Shown: positions 32,287-41,337, numbered from the stretch's first letter. The stretch: 41,797 nucleotides of DNA from Reyranella sp. (GCF_004296935.1 NZ_SCVH01000010.1:1-41797), one strand, 5' to 3'. Translations and numbers: made by a program. Notes: generated by a model not told the origin, from the sequence alone.

Positions 32287-33177
32287 TCACGGCTTGACCT
32301 TGCGGCGCAGCATCGTCTCGTAGACACGGAGCACCGAGGAGCTGTCGTCCGGCCCCCAACCCATGCCCTTGGCCAGGCGCTGCAGATTGTGCGTCGCGGC
32401 ACCTTGCTGCAGCGGCACACCCAGCTCGTCGCCCAGTTCGAGCGCCAGATGCAGGTCCTTGTAGGCAAGGTCGAGCGCGAACGAGGGCGGCGAGTAGTGG
32501 CCGACCAGCGCGCGCGCCGTGAAATTCTTGATGGCGTTGGAGTTGCCGCTCGAATTTTCGATGACGTGCAGCAGCTTCTCGGGATCGAGGCCGTAGGTGG
32601 CGCCGAGCATCATGCTCTCGCAGAGCGCGGCCATGTTGCAGAACGACAACATGTTGTTGCAGAGCTTGGCCACCGTGCCGCTGCCCAGCGGTCCCATGTG
32701 GATCACGTTGGCGCTGAACGACTGCAACACCGGCAGGGCATCGTCGAACACCTTCTTGTCGCCGCCCACCATGATGGCGATGGTCGCGGCCTCGGCGCCC
32801 GTGGTGCCGCCGCTCACCGGGGCGTCGAGCATGGCGATGCCCTTGGCCGCGAAGGCGGCGCCGATCTTCTTCACCATCGAGGGCGCGTTGGTGCTGAGAT
32901 CGATGTAGGTCTGGCCCTTGCCGATGTTGGCCAGGATACCGCCATCGCCCAGGGTCACCGCCTCGACGTCCCGGGGCATGGGCAGGGACGTCATGACGAT
33001 ATCGGCGCCCCTGGTCGCCTCGGCCACCGATTTGGCCGCCGTGGCGCCGAGGTCGGTGCAGGTCTTGACCGCCGCCGGGTTCAGGTCGAACACGGTGACG
33101 GCGTGGTTGCTCTTCTTTATGATGTTGCGGCACATGGGCCCGCCCATGTTGCCAACGCCGATATATCCGACCTTCAT
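32287..33177 (-). CDS. 3-hydroxyisobutyrate dehydrogenase-family NAD(P)-dependent reductase
   Basis: 296 residues from the ATG at 33177 after GGGGAGGAAACG; the longer frame to 33219 has no site. The Rossmann motif is MKVGYIGVGNMGGPMCRN, the substrate-binding motif is DAPVSGGTTGAEAATIAIMVGG and the catalytic Lys is in GSGTVAKLCNNML. The C-terminal helical domain closes it (SFALDLAYKDLHLALELGDE). Members reduce or oxidise 3-hydroxyisobutyrate, tartronate semialdehyde and related beta-hydroxy acids; which one is not decidable here. A TATAGT box lies upstream on the minus strand (complement 33208-33213). It leads a two-gene operon with the broken phosphatase. Confidence 0.88.
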   Translation of the reverse strand: MKVGYIGVGNMGGPMCRNIIKKSNHAVTVFDLNPAAVKTCTDLGATAAKSVAEATRGADIVMTSLPMPRDVEAVTLGDGGILANIGKGQTYIDLSTNAPSMVKKIGAAFAAKGIAMLDAPVSGGTTGAEAATIAIMVGGDKKVFDDALPVLQSFSANVIHMGPLGSGTVAKLCNNMLSFCNMAALCESMMLGATYGLDPEKLLHVIENSSGNSNAIKNFTARALVGHYSPPSFALDLAYKDLHLALELGDELGVPLQQGAATHNLQRLAKGMGWGPDDSSSVLRVYETMLRRKVKP

Positions 33178-33260
33178 CGTTTCCTCCCCAGGAGAGTGTG
33201 CCGGCGGACTATACGACAAAATCGGTCGCGCCTAATGTTGCTGCGCGGAAGGTGAGAGGA

Positions 33261-33905
33261 ATGACGGCAAAGAAGAAATCCACGAAGCAGAGGTCGCGGC
33301 GCCTGCCGCACGGCCTCGAGGGCGAGACCTTCTCGATCAAGGAAGCGGCCGCGATTGCCGGCCTGGCCGACAAGACCGTGCGCAACGAGATCTATGTCGA
33401 CCTCTTTCGCGTCGAGCTCGACGACAAGTCGCGCGTGGCGATCGGCGCGCGCGGCGTGATCTATTTGCGCCTGCTCAAGCTGCTGCCGGTCCAGCTCGGC
33501 CCCAAGGACCGCAACGCTCTCTCGCGCATGCTTGCCGAGGGCTGGCCCGGCGCCGAGGGCTGGGTCCGCAAGGGTGACACGATTTCCAAGGGTATGGTCA
33601 GTCTCGATATCGGCGCCGCCGAACGCGACGCGATCGAGCGGCTGCGCGTCTTCGTCCGCGGGCGGCAGAGGGTCGAGAGCGATACCGGTGGCCCGGCCGG
33701 CGACATGCTGTTCAAGGACACGGCCATCCGTGTCCGACTGGTCGGTGCGCTCCTGGCGCGTGGTGCCGAACCGAAGAAGATGCTGACAGCCTTTCCCGCC
33801 CTGGAAGCCGACGATATCGCCTTCGCCGGCATGTTCGCCCGTCTCAACAAGGGGCCGGGCTCGGCCTCGACCGGACGCGCCCGGGCCGCCCGCCGCCCGG
33901 GGTAG
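33261..33905 (+). CDS. HTH protein with C-terminal DUF433-like domain
   Basis: 214 residues from the ATG at 33261 after GAGAGGA. The N-terminus is basic (TAKKKSTKQRSRRL), then a MerR/excisionase-like helix-turn-helix, FSIKEAAAIAGLADKTVRNE (about 27-47). The C-terminal part, AIRVRLVGALLARGAEPKKM with TAFPALEADDIAFAGMFARL, resembles DUF433, a domain found in antitoxins and DNA-binding proteins. No toxin (PIN/VapC-type) gene is adjacent. It precedes the P450 gene by 76 bp in the same direction and could regulate it, since the P450 promoter region has a palindrome; that is only inference. Confidence 0.7.
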   Translation: MTAKKKSTKQRSRRLPHGLEGETFSIKEAAAIAGLADKTVRNEIYVDLFRVELDDKSRVAIGARGVIYLRLLKLLPVQLGPKDRNALSRMLAEGWPGAEGWVRKGDTISKGMVSLDIGAAERDAIERLRVFVRGRQRVESDTGGPAGDMLFKDTAIRVRLVGALLARGAEPKKMLTAFPALEADDIAFAGMFARLNKGPGSASTGRARAARRPG

Positions 33906-33911
33906 CACCCG

Positions 33912-33948
33912 CTGACCGGACGCTGAAGGCCCTGCTATAGAGAGGGCC
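33912..33948 (+). promoter_or_regulatory. Putative P450 promoter with palindromic operator
   Basis: CTGACC (33912-33917), an 18-bp spacer and TATAGA (33936-33941), about 40 bp before the P450 ATG. A perfect inverted repeat, GGCCCT (33928-33933) and AGGGCC (33943-33948), brackets the -10 box, a position suited to a repressor. Confidence 0.4.
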
Positions 33949-33981
33949 AGAAGACGGCCGGCTCGGGAGGAACAACGCCAA

Positions 33982-36900
33982 ATGGCGCGCAACAAGCTGC
34001 ATCCGATTCCGCATCCGCCGCGCACGCCGGTGCTCGGCAACATGCTCACCGTCGATGGCGGGGCGCCGGTCCAGGACCTGATGCGGATCGCGCGCGAGCA
34101 GGGGCCGATCTTCTGGCTCGACATGATGGGCACGCCGCTGGTCGTCGTGTCGGGCGCCGATCTGGTCGCCGAACTCTGCGACGAGAAGCGCTTCGACAAG
34201 GCGGTGCGCGGCTCGCTGCGCCGCGTGCGCATGCTGGGTGGCGACGCCCTGTTCACCGCCGAGACGCAGGAGCTCAACTGGCAGAAGGCGCACAACATCC
34301 TGCTGCCGACCTTCGCGCATCGCATGATGCAGACCTACCACGAGGGCATGCTCGACATCGCCGACCAGCTCGTCACCAAGTGGGAGCGGCTGAACGCCGA
34401 CGAGGAGATCGACGTGGTGCGCGACATGACCGCGCTCACGCTCGACACGATCGGCCTGTGCGGCTTCAACTACCGCTTCAACTCGTTCTATCGCAGCGAC
34501 AACCATCCCTACGTCGAATCGCTGGTGCGTGCGCTCGAGGCGGTGATGAAGATGCGCGGCCTGCCGCTGGAGGACATCACCCAGCGCAAGAGCCGCAAGA
34601 AGCTCGAGCAGGATGTCGGCTTCATGAACGGCATCGCCGACCGCATCATCAAGGAGCGCCGAGAAATCCCGGCCGATGATCAGGCCAAACCCGACCTGCT
34701 GGGGTTCATGCTGGCGGGCATCGACAAGCAGAGCGGCGAACGGCTGGACGACGTCAATATCCGCTACCAGATGAACACCTTCCTGATCGCGGGACACGAG
34801 ACCACGAGCGGCATGCTGAGCTTCGCGGTCTACTTCCTGCTCAACAATCCGCACGTGCTGCAGAAGGCCTACGAGGAGGTCGATCGCGTGCTGGGTCGCG
34901 ACGTCAACGCCAAGCCGACGGCGCAGCAGGTCAACCGGCTGGTCTATATCGGCCAGATCCTGAAGGAATCGCTGCGCCTTTGGCCGACCGCGCCGGCGTT
35001 CGGGCTCTACCCCTACCAGAACGAAACCATCGGCAATAACTACAAGCTCAAGAAGCGCACCTTCGTCACCGTGCTGACGGCGATGCTTCACCGCGACAAG
35101 TCGGTGTGGGGACCGCAGGCGGAAGTGTTCAATCCCGACAACTTCGCGCCCGAGCGTGAGGCCAAGATGCCGCCGCACGCCTATAAGCCGTTCGGCAACG
35201 GCCAGCGTGCGTGCATCGGCCGCCAGTTCGCCATGACCGAGGCGACCCTGGTACTGGGCATGATCCTGCAGCGCTTCAAGCTGGTCGATCACACGCGCTA
35301 CCAGCTCAAGATCAAGGAGTCGCTCACCATAAAGCCCGAGGGACTGGTGATGCGCGTGCGGCTGCGGCCCGATGTCGTCCGCGGCGCCGGCATGGCCGCT
35401 GCGGCGCCCAAGCCGGCGCCGAAGAAGGCCGCGCCCAGGAAGGCGGCGGTGAGCCACGGCACGAAGCTCGCGGTGTTGTTCGGCTCCAACATGGGCACGG
35501 CCGAGGAACTCGCACGCTCGATCGCCGAGGCGGGCGAGGCCAACGGATTTGCCACCACACTTGCCGCCCTCGACGATCATGCCGGTTCGCTGCCTGCTGA
35601 AGGTGCGGTCGCGATCGTCTGCGCCTCCTACAATGGTGGCCCACCGGACAACGCCGGAAATTTTATCGCGCACCTGCGCGAAGCGGCGCCGGGCGCTCTG
35701 AAGGGCGTGCGATACACCGTGTTCGGCTGCGGCAACCGCGATTGGGCGTCGACCTACCAGGCGATCCCGCGGCAGATCGACGAACTCATGGCCGAAAAAG
35801 GCGCGGAGCGGATCTTCCCGCGCGGAGAGGGCGATGCCCGCGAGGATCTCGATGGTCACTTCCAGGGCTGGTACGAGCCGATGTTGCCGGCGGTGGCCGA
35901 GAAGCTCGGCGTCAAGCTCGAGGCCGACTCGGTTCAGCCGCAGGAACCTCTCTACGACGTGCTGCCGGTCGACAAGCCGCCGGCCAATCCGATCATCGGC
36001 GGCACCGGCGCGTTGCCGATGCGTGTGCTGGCCAACCGCGAATTGCAGAATGCCGACAGTTCCGGCCGCAGCACGCGCCATATCGAGGTGCTGCTGCCCG
36101 ATGGCGTGAGCTATCGCGCCGGCGATCATCTCAGCATCGTGCCGCAGAATGGCGCCGCCCTGGTCGAACGCGCGATCCGGCGTTACGGCTTCGCGCCCGG
36201 CGCGCATATCCTGCTGACTGCCGCCGAGGGGCGCCGCGCGGCGCTCCCCGTGGGCGAGGCGATTTCCGTGCACCGGCTGCTGTCGGATTTCGTCGAACTG
36301 CAGCATCCCGCGACGCGCAAGCAGATCCAGGCCATGGCGCAGCACACGCGCTGTCCTTTCACGCGGCCCAAACTCGAAGCATTCCTCGACGAGGACTGTT
36401 TCCGGGCGGAGGTCCTGGTCAAGCGCAAGTCGGTGCTCGATCTCCTGGAAGAGCATCCTGCCTGCGAGCTGCCGTTCTCGACATTTCTCGAGATGCTGCC
36501 GCTGATGACGCTGCGCTACTATTCGATTTCGTCCTCGCCGGTCGCCGACGGCGCGCGCTGCTCGGTCACCGTGGCTGTGGTCGAGGGCCCGGCACGCGCC
36601 GGTGCAGGCGTCTATCACGGCGTCTGTTCCAACCATCTCGCCCGCCAGGCTGCAGGCGGCACGGTGCAGGCCTTCGTGAAGGAAACCAAGGTCGGCTTCC
36701 GCCTGCCCGTCGATCCCGCGGCGCCGATCGTCATGATCGGACCGGGGACGGGGCTTGCGCCGTTCCGCGGCTTCCTGCGCGAGCGCGCGGCGCTCAAGGC
36801 GCAGGGGCGCGTGCTCGGACCGGCGATGCTGTTCTTCGGCTGCCGCCATCCGGCGCAGGATTTCATCTATGCCGACGAGCTGAAGGAACACGCCGGTGCC

Positions 36901-37182
36901 GGCATCGTTCAACTACATGTCGCATTCTCGCGCCACGACGGGAAGAAAGCCTATGTGCAGGATCTCCTGAAGCAGCAGGCCGCGGCGCTGTGGATGCTGA
37001 TAGAGCAAGGCGCGATCCTCTACGTCTGCGGCGACGGCGGCCGCATGGAGCCCGACGTGAAGCGGACGCTGATGGCGATGTATCGTGACAGGACGGGCAA
37101 CGACGAGGCGGCGGGCGAGGCCTGGATGGCCAAGCTGGCGGCCGACGGCCGCTACGTGCTGGACGTGTGGGCGAGCAGCTGA
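33982..37182 (+). CDS. CYP102-type self-sufficient cytochrome P450 fused to its reductase
   Basis: 1066 residues after GGGAGGAAC. Heme domain 1-460: I-helix AGHETTSG with Thr274, heme-binding FGNGQRACIG with Cys411. A linker rich in Ala, Lys and Pro leads to the FMN domain (about 490-640, LFGSNMGTAEELA), then FAD and NADPH domains (RYYSISSSP, GPGTGLAPFRGF near 919) ending YVLDVWASS. The order and length match CYP102A1 (P450 BM3), a cytosolic NADPH-driven fatty-acid hydroxylase. The BM3 Phe87 is kept (DALFT), but Arg47 and Tyr51, which hold the fatty-acid carboxylate, read Thr and Val by alignment. The preferred substrate may thus differ. It overlaps the next gene. Confidence 0.95.
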   Translation: MARNKLHPIPHPPRTPVLGNMLTVDGGAPVQDLMRIAREQGPIFWLDMMGTPLVVVSGADLVAELCDEKRFDKAVRGSLRRVRMLGGDALFTAETQELNWQKAHNILLPTFAHRMMQTYHEGMLDIADQLVTKWERLNADEEIDVVRDMTALTLDTIGLCGFNYRFNSFYRSDNHPYVESLVRALEAVMKMRGLPLEDITQRKSRKKLEQDVGFMNGIADRIIKERREIPADDQAKPDLLGFMLAGIDKQSGERLDDVNIRYQMNTFLIAGHETTSGMLSFAVYFLLNNPHVLQKAYEEVDRVLGRDVNAKPTAQQVNRLVYIGQILKESLRLWPTAPAFGLYPYQNETIGNNYKLKKRTFVTVLTAMLHRDKSVWGPQAEVFNPDNFAPEREAKMPPHAYKPFGNGQRACIGRQFAMTEATLVLGMILQRFKLVDHTRYQLKIKESLTIKPEGLVMRVRLRPDVVRGAGMAAAAPKPAPKKAAPRKAAVSHGTKLAVLFGSNMGTAEELARSIAEAGEANGFATTLAALDDHAGSLPAEGAVAIVCASYNGGPPDNAGNFIAHLREAAPGALKGVRYTVFGCGNRDWASTYQAIPRQIDELMAEKGAERIFPRGEGDAREDLDGHFQGWYEPMLPAVAEKLGVKLEADSVQPQEPLYDVLPVDKPPANPIIGGTGALPMRVLANRELQNADSSGRSTRHIEVLLPDGVSYRAGDHLSIVPQNGAALVERAIRRYGFAPGAHILLTAAEGRRAALPVGEAISVHRLLSDFVELQHPATRKQIQAMAQHTRCPFTRPKLEAFLDEDCFRAEVLVKRKSVLDLLEEHPACELPFSTFLEMLPLMTLRYYSISSSPVADGARCSVTVAVVEGPARAGAGVYHGVCSNHLARQAAGGTVQAFVKETKVGFRLPVDPAAPIVMIGPGTGLAPFRGFLRERAALKAQGRVLGPAMLFFGCRHPAQDFIYADELKEHAGAGIVQLHVAFSRHDGKKAYVQDLLKQQAAALWMLIEQGAILYVCGDGGRMEPDVKRTLMAMYRDRTGNDEAAGEAWMAKLAADGRYVLDVWASS

Positions 37183-38438
37183 ACCGCGATCAGGAGCGTG
37201 CCCGCGATCTGCGTCGCATCAAGATCGCGGCGACGCTTCTGCTGGTGTGCACCGCCGTCCTGTTCGGTGTGGCCCGTCATTACGAGCCTTTGCACTGGGC
37301 CTGGGGTTACGTGGCGGCTTTCGCCGCGGCCGCGACCGTGGGCGGCCTCGCCGACTGGTATGCCGTCGTGGCGTTATTCCGCCGGCCGCTCGGCCTGCCG
37401 ATCCCGCATACCGCCATCATCTCGCGCAATCACCAGCGCATTGCCGATACGCTGGGCGAGTTCATCGAGACCAATTTCCTGGCGCCCGAACCGGTCGAGG
37501 CACGGTTGCGCGAGGTCGATTTTGCGGCCCTCGTCGCCGACTGGCTTTCCGACCGCGAACGCAGCGCTGCGTTGGCGCGCTTCGTTCTGCAGCTCCTGCC
37601 GCAGACCCTGTCGGCCATCGACCAGTCCGGCCTTCGGGGCTTCCTCGGCAAGCGCATCATGACCGAACTCGAACGGGTGGAGCTGGCGCCGCTCGCCGCG
37701 GGTCTGCTGAGCGCGGTCACCGAGAAGGGCCGGCACCAGCGCCTGCTCGACGAGCTCCTGGGCGCACTCGAGAAGGTGCTGGCCAACGAGGAGACCCTGG
37801 CGGCGCTACGTGAGAAGATCCGCAAGGAACTGCCGGCGCTGTTCAACCTCTACCGCGCCGATGCCTACCTGCTGCGCAAGATCGTGGCCTCGACCACTGC
37901 CTTCATCCAGGAGGCGCGAGTCGATCCGCAACACCCGCTGCGCCGGGAGTTCGACGGTTTTGTGACAGGCTTCATCGAGCGCCTGCGCACCTCGGACTCA
38001 TTCGCGCGTCGCGCAGAAGGGTTGAAGCGCGACCTGCTGGCGCGGCCGGAGGTCGCCGCCGTTGCCGAGGGGGCTTGGGAGAGCCTGCGCAGCTTCCTCG
38101 AAAAGGATGCACGAGCGCCCGATAGCCAGGTCCGGCGGCAACTCGAAGCCATGCTGGTCGACGTCGGCGGGCAGCTCGCCCGCGATCCCGCGATCCGCGC
38201 CGAGATCAACCGCGGCATGGTACGGGTCCTTGCCGACTTCGTGCAGACTCAGAAGAGTGGCGTTGGCCGCTTCATCGCCGACCAGGTGAAATCCTGGGAC
38301 ATCGACATGCTGATCGGCCGCATCGAACTCACGGTGGGCCGGGATCTGCAATATATCCGTTTCAATGGTGCCATGATCGGCGGGCTGGCCGGATTGGCCT
38401 TGCACGCGCTGGAGCAGGGGTTGAAGCTGTATCTCTAA
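37167..38438 (+). CDS. DUF445 membrane-anchored protein
   Basis: 423 residues from a GTG inside the P450 end (16-bp overlap); no later start precedes the membrane helices. Two membrane segments occur near residues 21-40 and 46-64 (AFAAAATVGGLADWYAVVAL), followed by the DUF445 signature FRRPLGLPIPHTAIISRNH. A long helical cytosolic or periplasmic stretch runs to a final hydrophobic hairpin, GAMIGGLAGLALHALEQG. DUF445 (YjiN-like) proteins are widespread with no settled function. Overlap implies co-expression with the P450, for which no functional link is known. Confidence 0.85.
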   Translation: MGEQLNRDQERARDLRRIKIAATLLLVCTAVLFGVARHYEPLHWAWGYVAAFAAAATVGGLADWYAVVALFRRPLGLPIPHTAIISRNHQRIADTLGEFIETNFLAPEPVEARLREVDFAALVADWLSDRERSAALARFVLQLLPQTLSAIDQSGLRGFLGKRIMTELERVELAPLAAGLLSAVTEKGRHQRLLDELLGALEKVLANEETLAALREKIRKELPALFNLYRADAYLLRKIVASTTAFIQEARVDPQHPLRREFDGFVTGFIERLRTSDSFARRAEGLKRDLLARPEVAAVAEGAWESLRSFLEKDARAPDSQVRRQLEAMLVDVGGQLARDPAIRAEINRGMVRVLADFVQTQKSGVGRFIADQVKSWDIDMLIGRIELTVGRDLQYIRFNGAMIGGLAGLALHALEQGLKLYL

Positions 38439-38454
38439 CCGACAGGAGGTTCAC

Positions 38455-38880
38455 ATGGCCGACCCAGCACAGAACTTCACGGATATGTTCAAGAAGTTCG
38501 GCGAGCAGCTCAAGGTCCCGTCCTTCGACATGACGAAGATCATGGAGCATCAGCAGAAGAATCTGGAGGCCATGACCAAGTCGTGGCAGGCCATGGCGGG
38601 TGGCGCCAGCGAGATTGCCCAGAAGCAGCGCACGATCTTCGAGGCAGCGATGAAGGACATGGCCGAGATGGCGCAGGCCTACAAGCCGGGTGGCTCGCCG
38701 CAGGACGCGATGGCCAAGCAGGCCGAGTTCGCCAAGAAGGCGATGGAGGCGGCGATCGCGAATACCCGCGACATCGCCGAGCTGATGCAGAAGTCGAGCA
38801 CGGAGGCCTTCAAGATCGTGCAGGACCGAATGAAGGAATCCTACGAGGAGATTCGATCGACGATCGAGAAGAAGACCTAG
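38455..38880 (+). CDS. Phasin-family granule protein
   Basis: 141 residues with a clear AGGAGG ribosome site. It is nearly all amphipathic helix, with FTDMFKKFGEQLKVPSFDM at the start, the phasin-typical EHQQKNLEAMTKSWQAMAGG and long Ala/Met/Lys heptad-like runs to EIRSTIEKKT. Phasins coat polyhydroxyalkanoate granules and control their size and number. The gene starts 16 bp after DUF445 and may be read from the same transcript. The last 17 bp, including the TAG, are tandemly repeated (38865-38898). Confidence 0.86.
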   Translation: MADPAQNFTDMFKKFGEQLKVPSFDMTKIMEHQQKNLEAMTKSWQAMAGGASEIAQKQRTIFEAAMKDMAEMAQAYKPGGSPQDAMAKQAEFAKKAMEAAIANTRDIAELMQKSSTEAFKIVQDRMKESYEEIRSTIEKKT

Positions 38881-38898
38881 GCGAGAAGAAGACCTAGG
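38865..38898. repeat. 17-bp perfect tandem duplication at a convergent stop pair
   Basis: CGAGAAGAAGACCTAGG occurs at 38865-38881 and immediately again at 38882-38898. The palindromic CCTAGG supplies the TAG of the phasin on the plus strand in copy one, and the TAG of the hydrolase on the minus strand in copy two. Before duplication the two genes would have overlapped at the stop codons. Confidence 0.85.
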
Positions 38899-39670
38899 CC
38901 CGCTTCCAGTCGGGGAAGATCAGGCTCTTCCAGCCCGACCGGTCGAACTTCTTCCACTGGCCTTCGGCTTGAGCGAGGCGGTCGGCGACGGCATAGACCG
39001 CCGCCGGATGATGGCCGAGCCCGCAGTGGCTGCCATAGACTTCGATGTTCTCGACCTGCTCCCGCTCCTCGTTGAGGCAGGTCGGCCAGGCGCAGATGCC
39101 GTCAGAACGGCTGAAGATCGAGGTCGTCGGTACCGGCGGCGGTTCGGAAAGCGGGCCGGCAATGTGTTGGTCGCTTTCATCGACCCGGTGACCCGACGCG
39201 AGTTCGTAGACCCGCCAGGCGTTGGTCGCCTTGGGGCTGCCGGTGAAGGGGCTGCCGAGGCTGATCACCGAGCGCACCTTGTCGGGCACGCGTTTGGCGA
39301 GCTGGCGGGCGTAGATGCCGCCCAGGCTCCAGCCGACCAGGCTGATCTTGCGACCACCGTGGCGGTCGTAGAGTTCCTCCACTCGTTCCAGCATGCTGCG
39401 CTCGACACCGGAACGCAGGCCGAGATTGCGGCCCTGGTTCCAGCCATGAGCGGCGTAGCCGTGCGACTTCAGGAAACTGCGGAGCGGTTGCGTCGAGAGG
39501 TCGCTGGCCAGCAGGCCCGGAAGCACCAGGACCGGATGCCCGTCGCCGCGCGGCGCGGCGGCAAGCCAGGGCCGGAGCATCCAGAACGCACCGAGCTCCT
39601 GCAGGGCACGGCCTTCGAGCAAAAGGAGCGTTCGCGAAGGGGGGCGCAACGCTTCAACGGCAGCCGACAT
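38894..39670 (-). CDS. Alpha/beta hydrolase (esterase/lipase-like)
   Basis: 258 residues, ribosome site AAGGAGGCCAT before the ATG. It has the oxyanion strand HPVLVLPGLLASDLSTQPLR, the nucleophile Ser in LVGWSLGGIYARQLA, followed by RSVISLGSPFTG, and the acid and histidine in SRSDGICAW and YGSHCGLGHHP. The HPVLVLPG and GSPFTG patterns resemble bacterial triacylglycerol-lipase/PGAP1-like esterases. No signal peptide is evident. It lies 57 bp downstream of the wax ester synthase gene on the same strand, so it is likely to act on the same neutral lipids. It converges with the phasin gene. Confidence 0.85.
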   Translation of the reverse strand: MSAAVEALRPPSRTLLLLEGRALQELGAFWMLRPWLAAAPRGDGHPVLVLPGLLASDLSTQPLRSFLKSHGYAAHGWNQGRNLGLRSGVERSMLERVEELYDRHGGRKISLVGWSLGGIYARQLAKRVPDKVRSVISLGSPFTGSPKATNAWRVYELASGHRVDESDQHIAGPLSEPPPVPTTSIFSRSDGICAWPTCLNEEREQVENIEVYGSHCGLGHHPAAVYAVADRLAQAEGQWKKFDRSGWKSLIFPDWKRA

Positions 39671-39727
39671 ATGGCCTCCTTGTTATTGTGGCCAGCCTCT
39701 CACAGATGGCGCCAACGCGGAAGGGCA

Positions 39728-41182
39728 TCAAGGGGTTGCGACAGCTTTCGTCAGCTCGTCGGCCGCCTCGATCAGATAGTCGCCGAGCAGGCCGACGTCG
39801 GGCACGGCGCGTCGGTCGGCGGTGAGGCCGAAGTTGAGAGCATCCATGTAGCTCTGGACGGTGATGTTGAGCGCCGCGCCATGAGCCGGGATCGACACCG
39901 GGTGCAGCGCCGTCACCTTGGCGCCGGCGCAGTAGAGGGGCATGGGCGGGCCGGGCACGTTGGAGATGGTGACGTTCATCGGCATCGGAAGTTTGTCTGC
40001 GAGACCGCTGCGACCGTAGACCAGCATCATGAGCTGCAGCAGGATCGGCGCGCCGACGAAGGCGAAATCCTGCGGGACAGCATCGCGGAAAGTGCCGGCA
40101 ATCTGCTTGGCTTCCGACGAGGATTTCAGGATCGCCTGCAGGCGCTCCGCCGGATCGGCGATGTCGGTCGCGATCTGGCAGAGCATGCCCGAGACCTGGT
40201 TGTTCTGTCGCGTGTCACCAGGCTCGCGCAGGCTGATGGGCACGCCGGCGATCAGCGGCTTGTCAGGGAGTTGACCCTTCTCCTCGAGATAGCGGCGCAA
40301 CGCGCCGCCGCAGACCGCGAGCACGACGTCGTTCAGCTTGGCGCCGCTCGCCTTGGCGACCGCCTTGGCGTCGGCCAGCGAGATGGTGCGTGCGGCATAG
40401 CTGCGCTCGCGGGTGATGGTGGCGTTGAACGGAGTCTTCGGCGCATTCAGGGTCGGCAGCTGGGCGATCAGGCTCTGTAGCGTGCCGAGCGCCTTGGGCA
40501 TCTCGCCGGGCTTGGCCAGGAAGGCGCTGGTCATCGAATTCAGGATCTGTGGCGCCGCCTCCCACATCTTGAGCTGCTGGCGCATCATGTTGCCCATGAT
40601 GTCGGCCAGGCCCTTCACCGGATCGACGGCGATCGGCGCACTGGGTGCCGTCGCGTTGCTGGCCGCCTTGGGTGGCGGGGGCGCCACATCGCGCGGCACC
40701 GCGGTCACGTCGTAGAGCGCCTTGTTGATCGCCATGCCGGCGCCGCCATCGACGGCGGCGTGATGGACCTTGGAGTAGAGAACGCCCTGGCCATTGGCGA
40801 GGCCGGTGATGACATAGAACTGCCAGAGCGGTCGGCTGCGATCGAGCGTGTTGGCGTGCAGCCGGGAGATCACCTCTTCGAGCTGGGCCTCTGAACCCGG
40901 CGCGGGCAGCGTTGTCTCGCGCAGATGGTAGTCGAGGTCGACCGTGTCCTCGTCGACCCAGCCGGGATGATCCAGATCGTAGAGTGACGGCGCCAGCCGC
41001 TTTGAAAAGATCGGGATGGTATGCAGCCGGCCTTCGAAGAACTTGCGGAAGTGCTGGTAGAAGCTGCCCTCGAAGCCCGGGGGCAGCTCGAAATAGGTGA
41101 GGCCCGCCACATGCATCGGCGTCTCGGGTGTCTCGAGATAAAGAAACGACGCGTCGATGCCCGACAGCTGCTGCTGCGCCAT
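39728..41182 (-). CDS. Wax ester synthase/diacylglycerol acyltransferase (WS/DGAT)
   Basis: 484 residues from the ATG at 41182 after GGGAGAACGCC. The N-terminus MAQQQLSGIDASFLYLETPE is typical. The catalytic HHxxxDG is HHAAVDGG at His140-His141-Asp145. A PLWQFYVI segment precedes it. The C-terminal domain has NDVVLAVCGGALRRYL, VPISLREPGD, then NVTISNVPGPPMPLYCAGA. These enzymes esterify fatty alcohols or diacylglycerol with acyl-CoA to make wax esters or triacylglycerol. Length and motifs are normal. With the phasins and the downstream esterase, it forms a storage-lipid block. The promoter is presumably in 41183-41300. Confidence 0.92.
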   Translation of the reverse strand: MAQQQLSGIDASFLYLETPETPMHVAGLTYFELPPGFEGSFYQHFRKFFEGRLHTIPIFSKRLAPSLYDLDHPGWVDEDTVDLDYHLRETTLPAPGSEAQLEEVISRLHANTLDRSRPLWQFYVITGLANGQGVLYSKVHHAAVDGGAGMAINKALYDVTAVPRDVAPPPPKAASNATAPSAPIAVDPVKGLADIMGNMMRQQLKMWEAAPQILNSMTSAFLAKPGEMPKALGTLQSLIAQLPTLNAPKTPFNATITRERSYAARTISLADAKAVAKASGAKLNDVVLAVCGGALRRYLEEKGQLPDKPLIAGVPISLREPGDTRQNNQVSGMLCQIATDIADPAERLQAILKSSSEAKQIAGTFRDAVPQDFAFVGAPILLQLMMLVYGRSGLADKLPMPMNVTISNVPGPPMPLYCAGAKVTALHPVSIPAHGAALNITVQSYMDALNFGLTADRRAVPDVGLLGDYLIEAADELTKAVATP

Positions 41183-41304
41183 GGCGTTCTCCCGCAACCC
41201 ACTCTTGCTTCGTTCGTTGGTCGATTTGTCCTCCGCCCGGACCATCGGAGGCAAGCCGACCGGTTCGCCGGAGGGTACCGAGTACGGCTAACAGAGCTCT
41301 AACG

Positions 41305-41329
41305 TATTGATATTATTAAATAATCAATA
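41305..41329. repeat. AT-rich imperfect palindrome
   Basis: TATTGA (41305-41310) and TCAATA (41324-41329) flank TTATT-A-AATAA, so the whole forms an 11-bp-arm palindrome with a 2-bp bulge. This is the most AT-rich stretch I notice in the window and lies between two divergent storage-lipid genes. It may be a promoter UP-like or protein-binding element. Confidence 0.45.
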
Positions 41330-41337
41330 TTTCCTCT

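Noticed and set aside
33261-33905. HTH-DUF433 protein as half of a toxin-antitoxin pair
   Set aside because: Neither neighbour looks like a PIN or other toxin; the next gene is a P450.
33844-36912. Minus-strand open frame of 1022 codons opposite the P450
   Set aside because: Antisense shadow; the plus strand encodes an unmistakable CYP102 fusion, while the minus product is Arg/His-rich without motifs.
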